Part shown: positions 1-7,321 of the stretch, piece by piece
Layout: each line of letters starts with the position of its first letter
How positions within the stretch are numbered: the stretch's first letter is position 1
Source of the DNA: CAJQQY01 sp964564545
Lineage (GTDB): Bacteria; Bacteroidota; Bacteroidia; Chitinophagales; Saprospiraceae
DNA length: 64,000 nucleotides
NCBI GenBank assembly: GCA_964564545.1
Contig: CAZMBP010000054.1
Location: 65,496-129,495 of the forward strand
Reading direction: 5' to 3'
Program-made: the position numbers and the translations under genes
Notes under the pieces: model-generated
Database searches by the model: none
Told to the model about the DNA's origin: nothing
What the model saw: the letters and a program-made list of their open reading frames with translations, nothing else

Positions 1-49
1 TGAACTGAGCCAATCTGCATGGGGGTTTTATCAAAAAGCATTGAAATAA
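1..49 (+). CDS. possible 3' end of a gene that starts outside the window
   Basis: Frame 2 is open from the left edge and stops with TAA at 47-49, giving a 15-residue tail that ends in WGFYQKALK. It lies just before the terminator of the converging rpoD gene, where the end of a plus-strand gene would be expected. The fragment is too short to identify and the open frame could be chance. Confidence 0.3.
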   Translation, partial: ELSQSAWGFYQKALK

Positions 50-73
50 TAAGTTCTTCAAAATGTCATGTTC

Positions 74-109
74 AAAAAAAAAGCACCTCAAAAAATTTGA
101 GATGCTTTT
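74..109 (-). terminator. rho-independent terminator after rpoD
   Basis: A 14-bp stem with one mismatch (arms 79-92 and 96-109) is followed on the minus strand by a run of T (74-82). It lies 36 bases past the rpoD stop codon. The other side of the stem also has a short T run, so it may also stop plus-strand transcription entering from the left edge. Confidence 0.8.
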
Positions 110-144
110 CTAATTTGCGTCAATAATATTTTTAGAAGTAAAAG

Positions 145-1014
145 TTAAGCGCCTAAATAGTTTTTCAACAACTTACTTCTTGAGGTATTTCTTAATTTGT
201 TAATGGCTTTATCTTTAATTTGTCTAACTCTTTCACGAGTCAATCCAAATCTTTCACCAATATCTTCAAGAGACATTGGATGTTCAACACCAATTCCAAA
301 ATACAATTTGATCACATCACGTTGACGGTCAGTAAGCGTACTTAATGATCGCTCAATCTCTCTACGAAGAGATTCTTTGTATGCTAAATTTGCATCTGTT
401 CCTGGAGTTCCACCATTTTCTAAAACATCAAGTAAAGAGTTATCTTCACCTTCTACAAAAGGAGCATCCATACTCACGTGTCGAGCTGCAACGCCTAATG
501 TTGTTCTAACTTCATCTGTTGGGATTTCTAATAGTTCTGCTAATTCATCTGCAGATGGTTCGCGTTCGTACTCTTGTTCCAGCTCCGAGAAAGCCTTATT
601 GATCTTATTTAAAGATCCTACTTTGTTGAGGGGAAGCCGTACAATACGGGATTGTTCTGCTAATGCCTGAAGGATAGATTGTCTAATCCACCAAACAGCG
701 TAAGAAATGAATTTAAAACCACGCGTTTCATCAAAACGCTGTGCCGCTTTAATCAAACCTAAGTTTCCTTCATTAATCAAATCTGATAATGAAAGACCTT
801 GATTTTGATATTGCTTAGCAACCGAAACAACGAAACGGAGGTTCGCTTTAGTCAATTTTTCAAGAGCCTGTTGATCGCCTTGCTTAATTCGCTGAGCTAA
901 ATCCACTTCCTCTTCTGGAGTCAATAAATCTACCTTCCCAATTTCTTGGAGGTATTTTTCTAATGACTGGCTCTCTCGGTTAGTAATTGACTTGGTAATC
1001 TTAAGTTGTCTCAT
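145..1014 (-). CDS. rpoD: primary sigma factor RpoD/SigA, short Bacteroidota form
   Basis: Housekeeping sigma-70 subunit that directs RNA polymerase to promoters. The 289-residue protein lacks the long N-terminal region of proteobacterial RpoD, as is usual in Bacteroidota. Region 1.2 is near residues 15-50 (YLQEIGKVDLLTPEEE). Region 2 runs from about 76 to 130, with the core-binding motif DLINEGNLGLIKA and the -10-contacting motif FISYAVWWIRQSI. Region 3 follows, and region 4 near 245-277 holds the helix-turn-helix GERFGLTRERVRQI. The start gives MRQLKITKSIT, the expected N terminus. The gene is alone on its strand, has a long leader and ends at a good terminator. The many TAnnTTTG elements seen elsewhere in the window are what this type of sigma factor recognises. 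Confidence 0.97.
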   Translation of the reverse strand: MRQLKITKSITNRESQSLEKYLQEIGKVDLLTPEEEVDLAQRIKQGDQQALEKLTKANLRFVVSVAKQYQNQGLSLSDLINEGNLGLIKAAQRFDETRGFKFISYAVWWIRQSILQALAEQSRIVRLPLNKVGSLNKINKAFSELEQEYEREPSADELAELLEIPTDEVRTTLGVAARHVSMDAPFVEGEDNSLLDVLENGGTPGTDANLAYKESLRREIERSLSTLTDRQRDVIKLYFGIGVEHPMSLEDIGERFGLTRERVRQIKDKAINKLRNTSRSKLLKNYLGA

Positions 1015-1666
1015 GCAAGTAATTTATGGTTTGGTTTACAAAAGTTAAACCTTAGAAAAATAATTTCTAAGGTGCTTGCTAAATTAAAAGTCGATTTCCT
1101 GGGAAAATTCGTTAGGTATGTTAAATGGGAAAATAAAGGATATTCTCTCTAAAGATAAAATGATGGTGCAGAAAGTGAGATGTGTTTGTAACTTTATTTC
1201 GTAACCTTTCATTATTAAAATTTGGAGGAATTTGGTTGTGTTTTAATTACACTAACAAAAATAAGTCAAAAACCCTTGATTGTCAAGGGGTGTTGATAAT
1301 TTCCTTACATCCATTTGTATCAATTCCCATTTAAATTTGTAACGTTTCTCTCAATTTGGCGGCAAATGTACATACCTTAAAATTCTAAAACAACACTTTA
1401 TTATTTTTTATTATAAATCATTAATAAAATTTAATTTCTTCTATAAAAAAAAAGAAATATCTTTTTTGGTGCGTCTCAATATTTCCAACTGAATCTTATC
1501 ACTAAATATCCTTTCTTGGAAAATTTAATTTTTATTTGGAAAAATCATTTTTTTATTATTTATTGCGCCTGACGAGTAGATTAAAATTAAAATGTTTACA
1601 TTTTTTTGATTCTACTTGAAGTTACTGATATTAGTTTTTTTACTTCTTAAAAATTATCTCTTTAAT
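1015..1666. other. gene-free region between divergent rpoD and the START-like gene
   Basis: This 652-base, very AT-rich region has no convincing ORF. It contains the rpoD promoter near 1362-1394. The rest, including T-rich stretches at about 1400-1600, shows nothing I can name. A promoter for the gene starting at 1667 must lie here but I could not choose one. Confidence 0.5.
1362..1394 (-). promoter_or_regulatory. probable rpoD promoter
   Basis: On the minus strand, TACATTTGC (1370-1362) matches the Bacteroidota -7 element TAnnTTTG, with a TTG at 1393-1391 about 20 bases upstream. It would give rpoD a leader of roughly 340 bases. Confidence 0.55.
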
Positions 1667-2044
1667 ATGGAAAGAGTAGCATTAGAATTAGAATTTATTT
1701 TTCGGGCATCCCCGACTATTTTATATAAGTTTTTGACGACTCCGTCTTGCTTGATTCGCTGGTTTTGCGATGAGGTTGATATCAATGGAGACGAATTTGA
1801 ATTTGTTTGGAGTGGTGCAGGTGAAACTGCCACAATGATTGATGATATCGAAGATGAAAGGATTCGCTTCGAATGGGAAGATGGCGAAGATGGTGAATAC
1901 TTTGAATTCCGAATTAGTAAGTCTCCAGTTACTGGTGAAACTATTTTAGAAATCACAGATTACTGTGATGCTGATGAAGTTGATGACCAGAAACAATTGT
2001 GGGAATCTCAAATGAAAGTACTTCGCCAAGAAACTGGTGGATAG
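1667..2044 (+). CDS. START-like (SRPBCC) domain protein
   Basis: Small soluble protein of 125 residues resembling the Bacteroidota family annotated as START-like domain proteins, a branch of the SRPBCC/AHSA1 fold that usually binds hydrophobic ligands. The N-terminal half has the fold's typical pattern: a strand, then SPTILYKFLTTPSCLIRWF, then acidic strands. The C-terminal helix follows (DDQKQLWESQMKVLRQ). The charge is strongly acidic (EDERIRFEWEDGEDGE). I chose the ATG at 1667. The frame stays open upstream to a TTG at 1616, but that would add a hydrophobic tail unlike the family. A hairpin follows the stop codon. Ligand and role are unknown. Confidence 0.85.
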   Translation: MERVALELEFIFRASPTILYKFLTTPSCLIRWFCDEVDINGDEFEFVWSGAGETATMIDDIEDERIRFEWEDGEDGEYFEFRISKSPVTGETILEITDYCDADEVDDQKQLWESQMKVLRQETGG

Positions 2045-2067
2045 TTTGAAAATGAAAATTTAAGGAA

Positions 2068-2100
2068 AAGCCTTTTCGATGTTTCGGGAAGGTTTTTTTT
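2068..2100 (+). terminator. probable terminator after the START-like gene
   Basis: An imperfect stem built from AAGCCTT and AAGGTT, with an inner CGA/TCG pairing, is followed by eight T. The stem is weak but well placed, 24 bases after the stop codon. Confidence 0.5.
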
Positions 2101-2125
2101 ATTTTTAGCCAAACATTTTTAAAAT

Positions 2126-2602
2126 ATGAGGTACGAAAACAATTCTGATCAATTTACTAGAAAGGTTTGGTGGTTATCTATGTTGTTTATATCTACCCAG
2201 TTCTTCTATACCATTCCAGATTTTTTGAGCGATCTATCTTTTTCTATACCATTTCTTTTTTTAGAAATTCAAAACCTCTTCATTTTTATTATTACAAGTC
2301 TCCCCTGCTACTGGTTCTTCCTATTCATTGCTGGCTTTCTATTTAAAAAACCTATTTCTGACAAAATGCTCCGAATTGAATTATTGATTTGGATTGTTTC
2401 GATTTTTACAATGAACTTATTGGCAATCAATTGGATCTATTTAGATAATAAAAGTTACTGGAATCTAATCTCAAACTTTTCCCTTTTCTACATTTGCCTT
2501 TTTTGTTTTATACTCACTTTTAAAATTGAAAGAAAAAAAGAATTTGTCAAAACAACTTCTAGAGATGATATCTTAGATGATGATTTAAAGTTTAGAAAAT
2601 GA
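2126..2602 (+). CDS. small membrane protein, tandem family copy 1
   Basis: A 158-residue protein with about four hydrophobic helices (roughly residues 14-35, 45-75, 85-108, 115-135) and a charged tail ending RDDILDDDLKFRK. I do not recognise the family. The tail motif, an acidic (I/L)LDD core followed by an aromatic residue and a final K, recurs in the next three genes. The N terminus (NNSDQFTRKVWWLSM) aligns with that of the third gene (NNNAFSFSIRVWFLS), so copies 1 and 3 are closest. The stop overlaps the ATG of the next gene in an ATGA, so translation is probably coupled. Confidence 0.8.
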   Translation: MRYENNSDQFTRKVWWLSMLFISTQFFYTIPDFLSDLSFSIPFLFLEIQNLFIFIITSLPCYWFFLFIAGFLFKKPISDKMLRIELLIWIVSIFTMNLLAINWIYLDNKSYWNLISNFSLFYICLFCFILTFKIERKKEFVKTTSRDDILDDDLKFRK

Positions 2603-3033
2603 AACCAACTACAATATTCCTTTCTAAGATCTGGGCATTTGCATTTATTTCATCTATAATTTTTAAATGCGTTTCACCAGATAATATAAATCACACAAAC
2701 ACAATCAAACTTATTCTTAAATGGTTTATTTTCCTATTGCCATCTCTTTTCGCTTTTATAAAATTTGGTAATGCAATTTTTACAAATTCAGCAATTGATA
2801 AAAATTTAGACTACAAAAAGGAATTATTTAAACTCGCTCTATTTATATCAACCATAATTTGGATGATTGATTTTTTTATTTTCACCTTAATGAGAAATGT
2901 CTCAGAAAATCATTTTTATACAATTCCTTTTTTCTTTGCTTTGATTTTTGGAATCTATTTTTTCAACAAGAAAGAAGAGAAAAGTTTTATTGATGAACAA
3001 ATTTTAGATGACAATATAAATTTCGACAAATGA
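2599..3033 (+). CDS. small membrane protein, tandem family copy 2
   Basis: A 144-residue protein with about four hydrophobic helices and a short charged tail ending QILDDNINFDK. Its start, MKPTTIFLSKIWAFA, aligns with that of the fourth gene (MKHTTFFPSIVWRFA). It overlaps its neighbours by 4 bases on both sides (ATGA at 2599 and 3030), so genes 1 to 3 are one transcriptional unit. Function is unknown. The conserved acidic tail suggests that all four copies present the same surface to a cytoplasmic partner. Confidence 0.8.
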   Translation: MKPTTIFLSKIWAFAFISSIIFKCVSPDNINHTNTIKLILKWFIFLLPSLFAFIKFGNAIFTNSAIDKNLDYKKELFKLALFISTIIWMIDFFIFTLMRNVSENHFYTIPFFFALIFGIYFFNKKEEKSFIDEQILDDNINFDK

Positions 3034-3464
3034 TAAAACAAGGAAATAACAATGCATTTTCCTTCAGTATTAGAGTTTGGTTTCTATCAATAACTATAGG
3101 ATTGATTGCATTATTCATTTTTGGTAAAAGATCAAACAACCTTAATTTGCTAGAGGATTTTTTTTCTATTATTCAAATTGAATTTTTTGTTTTGATTTTT
3201 ACCATTCCAATTTTCTTTATCTTTTTCTTGTTGAATAATTTCCTATTCAAAAGCATTAAAAATATATTTCATTTAAAATTGGTCATCAACTTATTCGTGG
3301 CATTTGGTTATCTCTTTTTCATTTTAAAATACGGATTCAATTTTATGAAAGTTTTCCACTTATTGATTCCGACTGCCTTAATTTGGAAAATAAAAATAAT
3401 CAATGAGTCTATTTTCATTCGTGACGATATAATAGATCATGATGAATTTAATTTCAAAAAATAA
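3030..3464 (+). CDS. small membrane protein, tandem family copy 3
   Basis: A 144-residue protein with about four hydrophobic helices and tail RDDIIDHDEFNFKK, closest to copy 1 by its N terminus and by the RDDI(L/I)D tail. Its ATG lies within the stop overlap of copy 2 (ATGA). There are 11 bases between its stop and the TTG of copy 4. Function is unknown. Confidence 0.8.
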   Translation: MIKQGNNNAFSFSIRVWFLSITIGLIALFIFGKRSNNLNLLEDFFSIIQIEFFVLIFTIPIFFIFFLLNNFLFKSIKNIFHLKLVINLFVAFGYLFFILKYGFNFMKVFHLLIPTALIWKIKIINESIFIRDDIIDHDEFNFKK

Positions 3465-3475
3465 AAAAGCTTAGT

Positions 3476-3946
3476 TTGAAACATACCACTTTCTTCCCTT
3501 CTATAGTTTGGAGATTTGCCATTTACACTTCTTCAATTTTGATCTTAATCTTAAGAAGCATTGAGTATTTTATTTATGTTGGGAAGATTCTAGATAGTTT
3601 ATTAATTGGAATATTAAATGCAATTTCTCATTTCATAATTGGGTATCTAATAGGTTTTATTTTTTATGTGTTTTTTGCAAAAATTGGAAATGAGCTAATC
3701 GAAAAAGGAAATACCAATTTTGAGAAAAAATTATTTCTAAATACATATGCATTTATGCTATGCTTTCTTCTTTGGGGAATTGATTTCATCTTTTTTGATT
3801 TTGATGAACACATAAATTTCTGGGCGATTCTATTTTTCATCTGCAATACTTTCGCGATTTGGTACTATGAGATAAAAATAGAAATAGTTGCCGAAGAAAG
3901 CGTTGAAGGTATTTTAGATGATAATTTTATTATTCCTCGAAAATAA
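3476..3946 (+). CDS. small membrane protein, tandem family copy 4 (TTG start)
   Basis: A 156-residue protein with about four hydrophobic helices and tail VEGILDDNFIIPRK. The start is TTG at 3476. Translated from there, the protein begins MKHTTFFPSIVWRFA and aligns residue for residue with copy 2, which has a normal ATG (MKPTTIFLSKIWAFA); this is good evidence for the unusual start. It is the last gene of the block, and an ECF sigma factor follows after 115 bases. Function is unknown. Confidence 0.75.
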   Translation: MKHTTFFPSIVWRFAIYTSSILILILRSIEYFIYVGKILDSLLIGILNAISHFIIGYLIGFIFYVFFAKIGNELIEKGNTNFEKKLFLNTYAFMLCFLLWGIDFIFFDFDEHINFWAILFFICNTFAIWYYEIKIEIVAEESVEGILDDNFIIPRK

Positions 3947-4061
3947 TTTTAATTCTAAAACCTAATAAAATCAACACTTCCCCACTCTTTTTAATTATTT
4001 TTATAAAAAAATAAAATACGGCTGTAACAAACCTAAAGTCGCATCGTCTTCTTGTTGTATT

Positions 4062-4571
4062 ATGGATATAAAACAATTTACATCGGAAATTCTTCCTTAC
4101 AAAAACAAGTTATACCGCTTTGCTTTTCGCATCGTGGGTAATGGTGCCGAGGCCGAAGATGTCGTCCAAGAAGTGATGATCAAGTTGTGGAAACAACGAG
4201 ACAAATTGCATGAGTACAATAATATTGAAGCTTGGTGCATACGAATGACGAAAAATTTATCCATAGACAAAACTCGATCTAAACATTATAAATTAGGGAT
4301 TATTCCAGAAGGATTTGATATTTCTTCTGACCACAATAATCCTCACCAAGTAGCTGAAACTCAAGACACGATGCAACGAATCAAAAATATGATGTCCACC
4401 CTTCCAACTAAGCAACGGGAAGTAATGCACTTGCGAGATATTGAGGGTTTGAGTTACAAGGAAATCGAAGACCAATTACAAATACCGATGAACCAAGTAA
4501 AGGTTTATCTATTTAGAGCACGAAAATTTATTAAAAGTCAACTAATTAATTCCGATTCTTATGGATTATAA
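4062..4571 (+). CDS. ECF-type RNA polymerase sigma factor
   Basis: Alternative sigma factor of 169 residues with the usual two domains. Region 2 spans about 10-80 (LYRFAFRIVGNGAEAEDVVQEVMIKLW, then the DNA-melting part INVEAWC-like INIEAWCIRMTKN). Region 4 spans about 108-160 (LPTKQREVMHLRDIEGLSYKEIEDQL and VKVYLFRARK). The gene overlaps the next one by 11 bases (ATG 4561 lies inside it), so it is translationally coupled to its probable anti-sigma factor. Three DUF4252 genes follow, a combination that recurs in Bacteroidota. The signal it senses is not known. Confidence 0.92.
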   Translation: MDIKQFTSEILPYKNKLYRFAFRIVGNGAEAEDVVQEVMIKLWKQRDKLHEYNNIEAWCIRMTKNLSIDKTRSKHYKLGIIPEGFDISSDHNNPHQVAETQDTMQRIKNMMSTLPTKQREVMHLRDIEGLSYKEIEDQLQIPMNQVKVYLFRARKFIKSQLINSDSYGL

Positions 4572-5064
4572 AAATATAAATAACCTGCTAGAAAAATATT
4601 GGGAAGGCGAATCTTCTTTGCAAGAAGAAGAAACACTCAAGCAATATTTTAATAATGGCAACGTCGCTCCTGAATTGGAGCAATACCAATCCTTGTTTCA
4701 ATTTTTCAAAGAAGAACAGGATGTCATGATTAGTGATGATTTTGAAAAAAGATTGTTTCAACAAATTGAACAAGAACAAAAAGTTGTTCCTGCAAAAGTT
4801 CGAAGGTTATCTTGGATGACTTCGATTCGAACGATTGCCGCAGTTGGAATTCTTTTGATGGGAGCTGTTTTCGTTTTTCAAAATATAGACCAACCAAAAC
4901 CTGATGATGTTTGGGCTGAGTATGAGATCCAAGATGAAGAACAAGCGATTGAAGCAACCAAAGCTGCTCTTGCTTTGCTTTCTGGAAAAATGAAAAAAGG
5001 ATCTAGAAAAGCAACCAAAGGATTTTCTGAAATGAAATCAGTTACAAAAAAAGCTTTAAAATAG
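4561..5064 (+). CDS. probable membrane anti-sigma factor
   Basis: A 167-residue protein with a cytoplasmic N terminus (about 1-80), one membrane helix near 83-103 (TIAAVGILLMGAVFVF) and a lysine-rich outer tail. Its position, overlapping the ECF sigma gene, and its topology fit an anti-sigma factor. It has no HxxxCxxC zinc motif, so it is not the zinc-binding type. N-terminal helices of the form LLEKYWEGESSLQEEETL are common in Bacteroidota proteins at this position. The sigma-binding role is inferred from context. The stop codon leads straight into a palindromic repeat. Confidence 0.75.
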   Translation: MDYKNINNLLEKYWEGESSLQEEETLKQYFNNGNVAPELEQYQSLFQFFKEEQDVMISDDFEKRLFQQIEQEQKVVPAKVRRLSWMTSIRTIAAVGILLMGAVFVFQNIDQPKPDDVWAEYEIQDEEQAIEATKAALALLSGKMKKGSRKATKGFSEMKSVTKKALK

Positions 5065-5128
5065 AGTTGAGATGTTGAGTAATGAGTAGTGGAAAATCCA
5101 AATACTCAATACCCTAAATCTCATCTCT
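5062..5128. repeat. palindromic repeat, TATTGAG family, copy 1
   Basis: Imperfect inverted repeat: arms 5063-5093 (GTTGAGATGTTGAGTAATGAG core) and 5097-5128 (AATACTCAATACCCTAAATC core). It begins at the TAG stop of the anti-sigma gene. The same words recur at 5800-5864 and 35698-35773. Confidence 0.75.
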
Positions 5129-5244
5129 CCTAAAAATATACAGACCAACAAAACAAATTCATTTTTGCTAGCAATTTGTTCAAGACCATTTTTTTAACTT
5201 TAAAAACCTGTCCCAACAAATAAGGGATTCAAAATTTATTAAAT

Positions 5245-5799
5245 ATGAAATTTTTATTTTCAACACTAACAGTTCTCTTTTTGACTATTTCAGTCAATGC
5301 CCAAAATGATGCAATTTCAACATACTTTGATCAATATCTAGATGACGACAATTTTACGGTAGTATATGTTAGCGGAAAAATGTTTGACATGATTGCTAAA
5401 GTTGACATTGACGAATTACAAGATGAAGAAGCTCAGGTAATTATGGATGTAGCCAAAGACATTAAAGGACTTCGAGTACTAGTTACTGATGTTGATCCAA
5501 AACAATATTATAAACAAGCTCGAAAATTAATCAAAGGTGATGATGGCTATGAAGTTTTATTGACAGTTCGAGATAAAGGCGATAATGTTAACTTTTGGAT
5601 TAAAGAAAAAAATAACATCATCGAAGAATTATTCCTTCTAGTGGGAAGTGAGGATGAATTTGTTTTGGTGAGTTTCCTTGGTAAACTTGATCTTAATAAA
5701 ATAGCTCAACTTGCGGATAAAATTGAAATGAGCGGAGCTGAACATCTTCAAAAAATTGGAAAATCAATCGAAGAAGACGTAGAGAAAAGTTCAAATTAA
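5245..5799 (+). CDS. DUF4252 secreted protein 1
   Basis: A 184-residue exported protein with a signal peptide (residues 1-19, cut after VNAQ). The body matches the DUF4252 pattern seen in its two neighbours: a start like DAISTYFDQYLDDDNFTVVYVSGKMF, the centre DIKGLRVLVTD, then a strand pair ending VLVSFLGKLDLNKIAQL. The family is known from Bacteroidota and has no established biochemical role. The gene lies in a sigma/anti-sigma/DUF4252 set, so it is probably a target or part of that envelope response. There is no lipobox, so it is likely periplasmic. Confidence 0.85.
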   Translation: MKFLFSTLTVLFLTISVNAQNDAISTYFDQYLDDDNFTVVYVSGKMFDMIAKVDIDELQDEEAQVIMDVAKDIKGLRVLVTDVDPKQYYKQARKLIKGDDGYEVLLTVRDKGDNVNFWIKEKNNIIEELFLLVGSEDEFVLVSFLGKLDLNKIAQLADKIEMSGAEHLQKIGKSIEEDVEKSSN

Positions 5800-5864
5800 A
5801 ATATAAGAAAATGAGTATTGAGTATTGGAATTCCCATTATTCAATACTCAAAATCTTATATTTC
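5800..5864. repeat. palindromic repeat, TATTGAG family, copy 2
   Basis: Arms 5800-5829 and 5830-5864 form an almost complete hairpin around GGAATTCC. The core words are TGAGTATTGAGTATTGG and TTCAATACTCA. It starts at the base after the stop codon of the first DUF4252 gene. Confidence 0.8.
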
Positions 5865-5895
5865 CTAAAAAAATCCATCACTAAAAAACCCTGTT

Positions 5896-6483
5896 ATGAA
5901 AAATCTACTACTCTTCATATTTCTGTTTTCATTTTCCATATCAGCCCAATCACAAAACCGACACATCAAGAATTTTTATCATCAGCATAAAAAGGAAGAA
6001 GGTATGCGGAACTTTGTGATTCCAGGATTTTTGATTTGGTTTAGCACAGGCATTGCCAATGAAATGGTGGAAGAACAAGAAGCAAAGATCTTTTTGAAGT
6101 TTGCCAAGAAATTTAAAACCATGCGTTTTTTAGTTCAGGAAGATGAAAACACCATCACCAGAGAAGAATATAATCATCTAGTTGCTGGAGCAAAAAAAGG
6201 TAACTATGAAGAGTTAATCTCTGTCAAAGAAAAAGGAAAAACCTTCCATATCATGGGTAGAGGAAAAAAGGATAAATTGAAAAATTTATTAGTCCTAGTT
6301 TCTTCAGAAGACACTTTTGTAATGATGAGTATGAAAACTAAAATCAGAACTAAAGATCTTAACCGACTCATCAATGACTTAATGGAATTAGAAAAAGTCA
6401 GAGAAAAATTAAAGAAAAAAGAAGAGGAAGAAAAAGCACCTCCTCCACCTACCGAGAAAAAAGATAAACCAATTAGGGCATAA
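5896..6483 (+). CDS. DUF4252 secreted protein 2
   Basis: A 195-residue exported protein with a signal peptide (about residues 1-19). It is a paralogue of its neighbours: FVIPGFLIWFSTGIANEM, then KKFKTMRFLVQEDEN, then NLLVLVSSEDTFVMMSMKTKI correspond block by block. It differs in a C-terminal tail (about 165-195) that is very rich in K and E and has a PPPP run, perhaps a surface- or peptidoglycan-facing linker. The role is unknown and the context suggests envelope stress. Confidence 0.82.
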   Translation: MKNLLLFIFLFSFSISAQSQNRHIKNFYHQHKKEEGMRNFVIPGFLIWFSTGIANEMVEEQEAKIFLKFAKKFKTMRFLVQEDENTITREEYNHLVAGAKKGNYEELISVKEKGKTFHIMGRGKKDKLKNLLVLVSSEDTFVMMSMKTKIRTKDLNRLINDLMELEKVREKLKKKEEEEKAPPPPTEKKDKPIRA

Positions 6484-6484
6484 T

Positions 6485-6617
6485 CCCATGTCCCCTAAAG
6501 GGGAACGATTTATTAGAGTTCATCAAAAATTTAAGAACCACCTTCCTCTGAAAGTAATTCTTTTCTGTTTTTAGAAAAGTTTGCTAGGACGTGCCCCTTT
6601 AGGGGACAGGGGCGGGC
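6485..6617. repeat. palindromic repeat, CCCCTAAAGGGG family, copy 1
   Basis: Left arm 6485-6507 (TGTCCCCTAAAGGGGAACG) and right arm 6591-6617 (GTGCCCCTTTAGGGGACAGG) flank about 85 bases of ordinary AT-rich sequence. It starts one base after the stop codon of the second DUF4252 gene and ends 13 bases before the next ATG. Confidence 0.8.
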
Positions 6618-6629
6618 AAAATATCCATC

Positions 6630-7136
6630 ATGAAAAAATTAATAATTGCAATTGCTATACTTACTATCCCTTTTCTTGCTTCAAGTCAACATGAATCAAT
6701 CGAAAAATTTTATGACAAATATGTGAGCAACGAAAAAATTTCAGACATTTCATTAAATGGTTGGATTCTTAGCATGGCATCCAAAATGTCAGATGAGGAA
6801 GGAACTGAAATTTTAGAAAAAATAACTAAGCTAAGAATCATGTTGGCTGAAGAGAAAGATATTGTGTCCAAAGCTGATGTAAAAAAATTAATGCGAGATG
6901 TTCGAAAAAATGATTTTGAAGATTTGATGACAGTACGAGATGAAGGAACTCGAGTGAACTTTATGATTCGTGAGGAGGGTGAAAATATTACCAATGTTTT
7001 AGTCATCATTCATGGAGAAGGAGATTTTATTATGCTAAGCCTAGAAGGTAATTTGAATATGGAAGATTTAAAATCACTTGAGTTTGATGTAGAAGGTGGA
7101 GATGTATTCAAAAAACTATCCGACGATAGAGCATAA
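6630..7136 (+). CDS. DUF4252 secreted protein 3
   Basis: A 168-residue exported protein with a signal peptide (about residues 1-19, ending LASSQ). It is the third paralogue: KISDISLNGWILSMASKM, ITKLRIMLAEEKD, then NVLVIIHGEGDFIMLSLEGNL. The block pattern is the same as in the first DUF4252 gene (TVRDEGTRVNFMIREE against TVRDKGDNVNFWIKEK), so these two are the closest pair. It is the last gene of the sigma/anti-sigma operon, before a repeat and a strong terminator. The molecular role is unknown. Confidence 0.85.
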   Translation: MKKLIIAIAILTIPFLASSQHESIEKFYDKYVSNEKISDISLNGWILSMASKMSDEEGTEILEKITKLRIMLAEEKDIVSKADVKKLMRDVRKNDFEDLMTVRDEGTRVNFMIREEGENITNVLVIIHGEGDFIMLSLEGNLNMEDLKSLEFDVEGGDVFKKLSDDRA

Positions 7137-7137
7137 A

Positions 7138-7219
7138 TAACGGTTAACTGTTAACGATTAACAGTATTATTGAAATCAAAACTGGCGTTAACCGTTCACC
7201 GTTAATCATTTACCATTAA
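7138..7219. repeat. palindromic repeat, GTTAAC family, copy 1
   Basis: Left arm 7138-7166 (GGTTAACTGTTAACGATTAAC) and right arm 7185-7219 (GTTAACCGTTCACCGTTAATC) make an imperfect inverted repeat that starts two bases after a stop codon. The same words recur at 27093-27274. Confidence 0.75.
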
Positions 7220-7246
7220 AAAAGAATTTGATTAGTTGATAAATTT

Positions 7247-7280
7247 AAAGTCTGATGACGAAAGTTGTCGGACTTTTTTT
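7247..7280 (+). terminator. strong terminator ending the DUF4252 operon
   Basis: A 13-bp stem (7247-7259 with 7264-7276, using three G-T pairs) closed by a GAAA tetraloop and followed by a T run. It separates the DUF4252 operon from the BNR gene. Confidence 0.85.
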
Positions 7281-7321
7281 ATGTTTACAATTCTAAATTT
7301 TGTCAATCAAAACCAAATTCA

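Noticed and set aside
7265..7321. Longer N terminus for the first BNR protein from a TTG at 7265
   Set aside because: The TTG lies in the stem and T run of the preceding terminator, and the ATG at 7322 begins a proper signal peptide.
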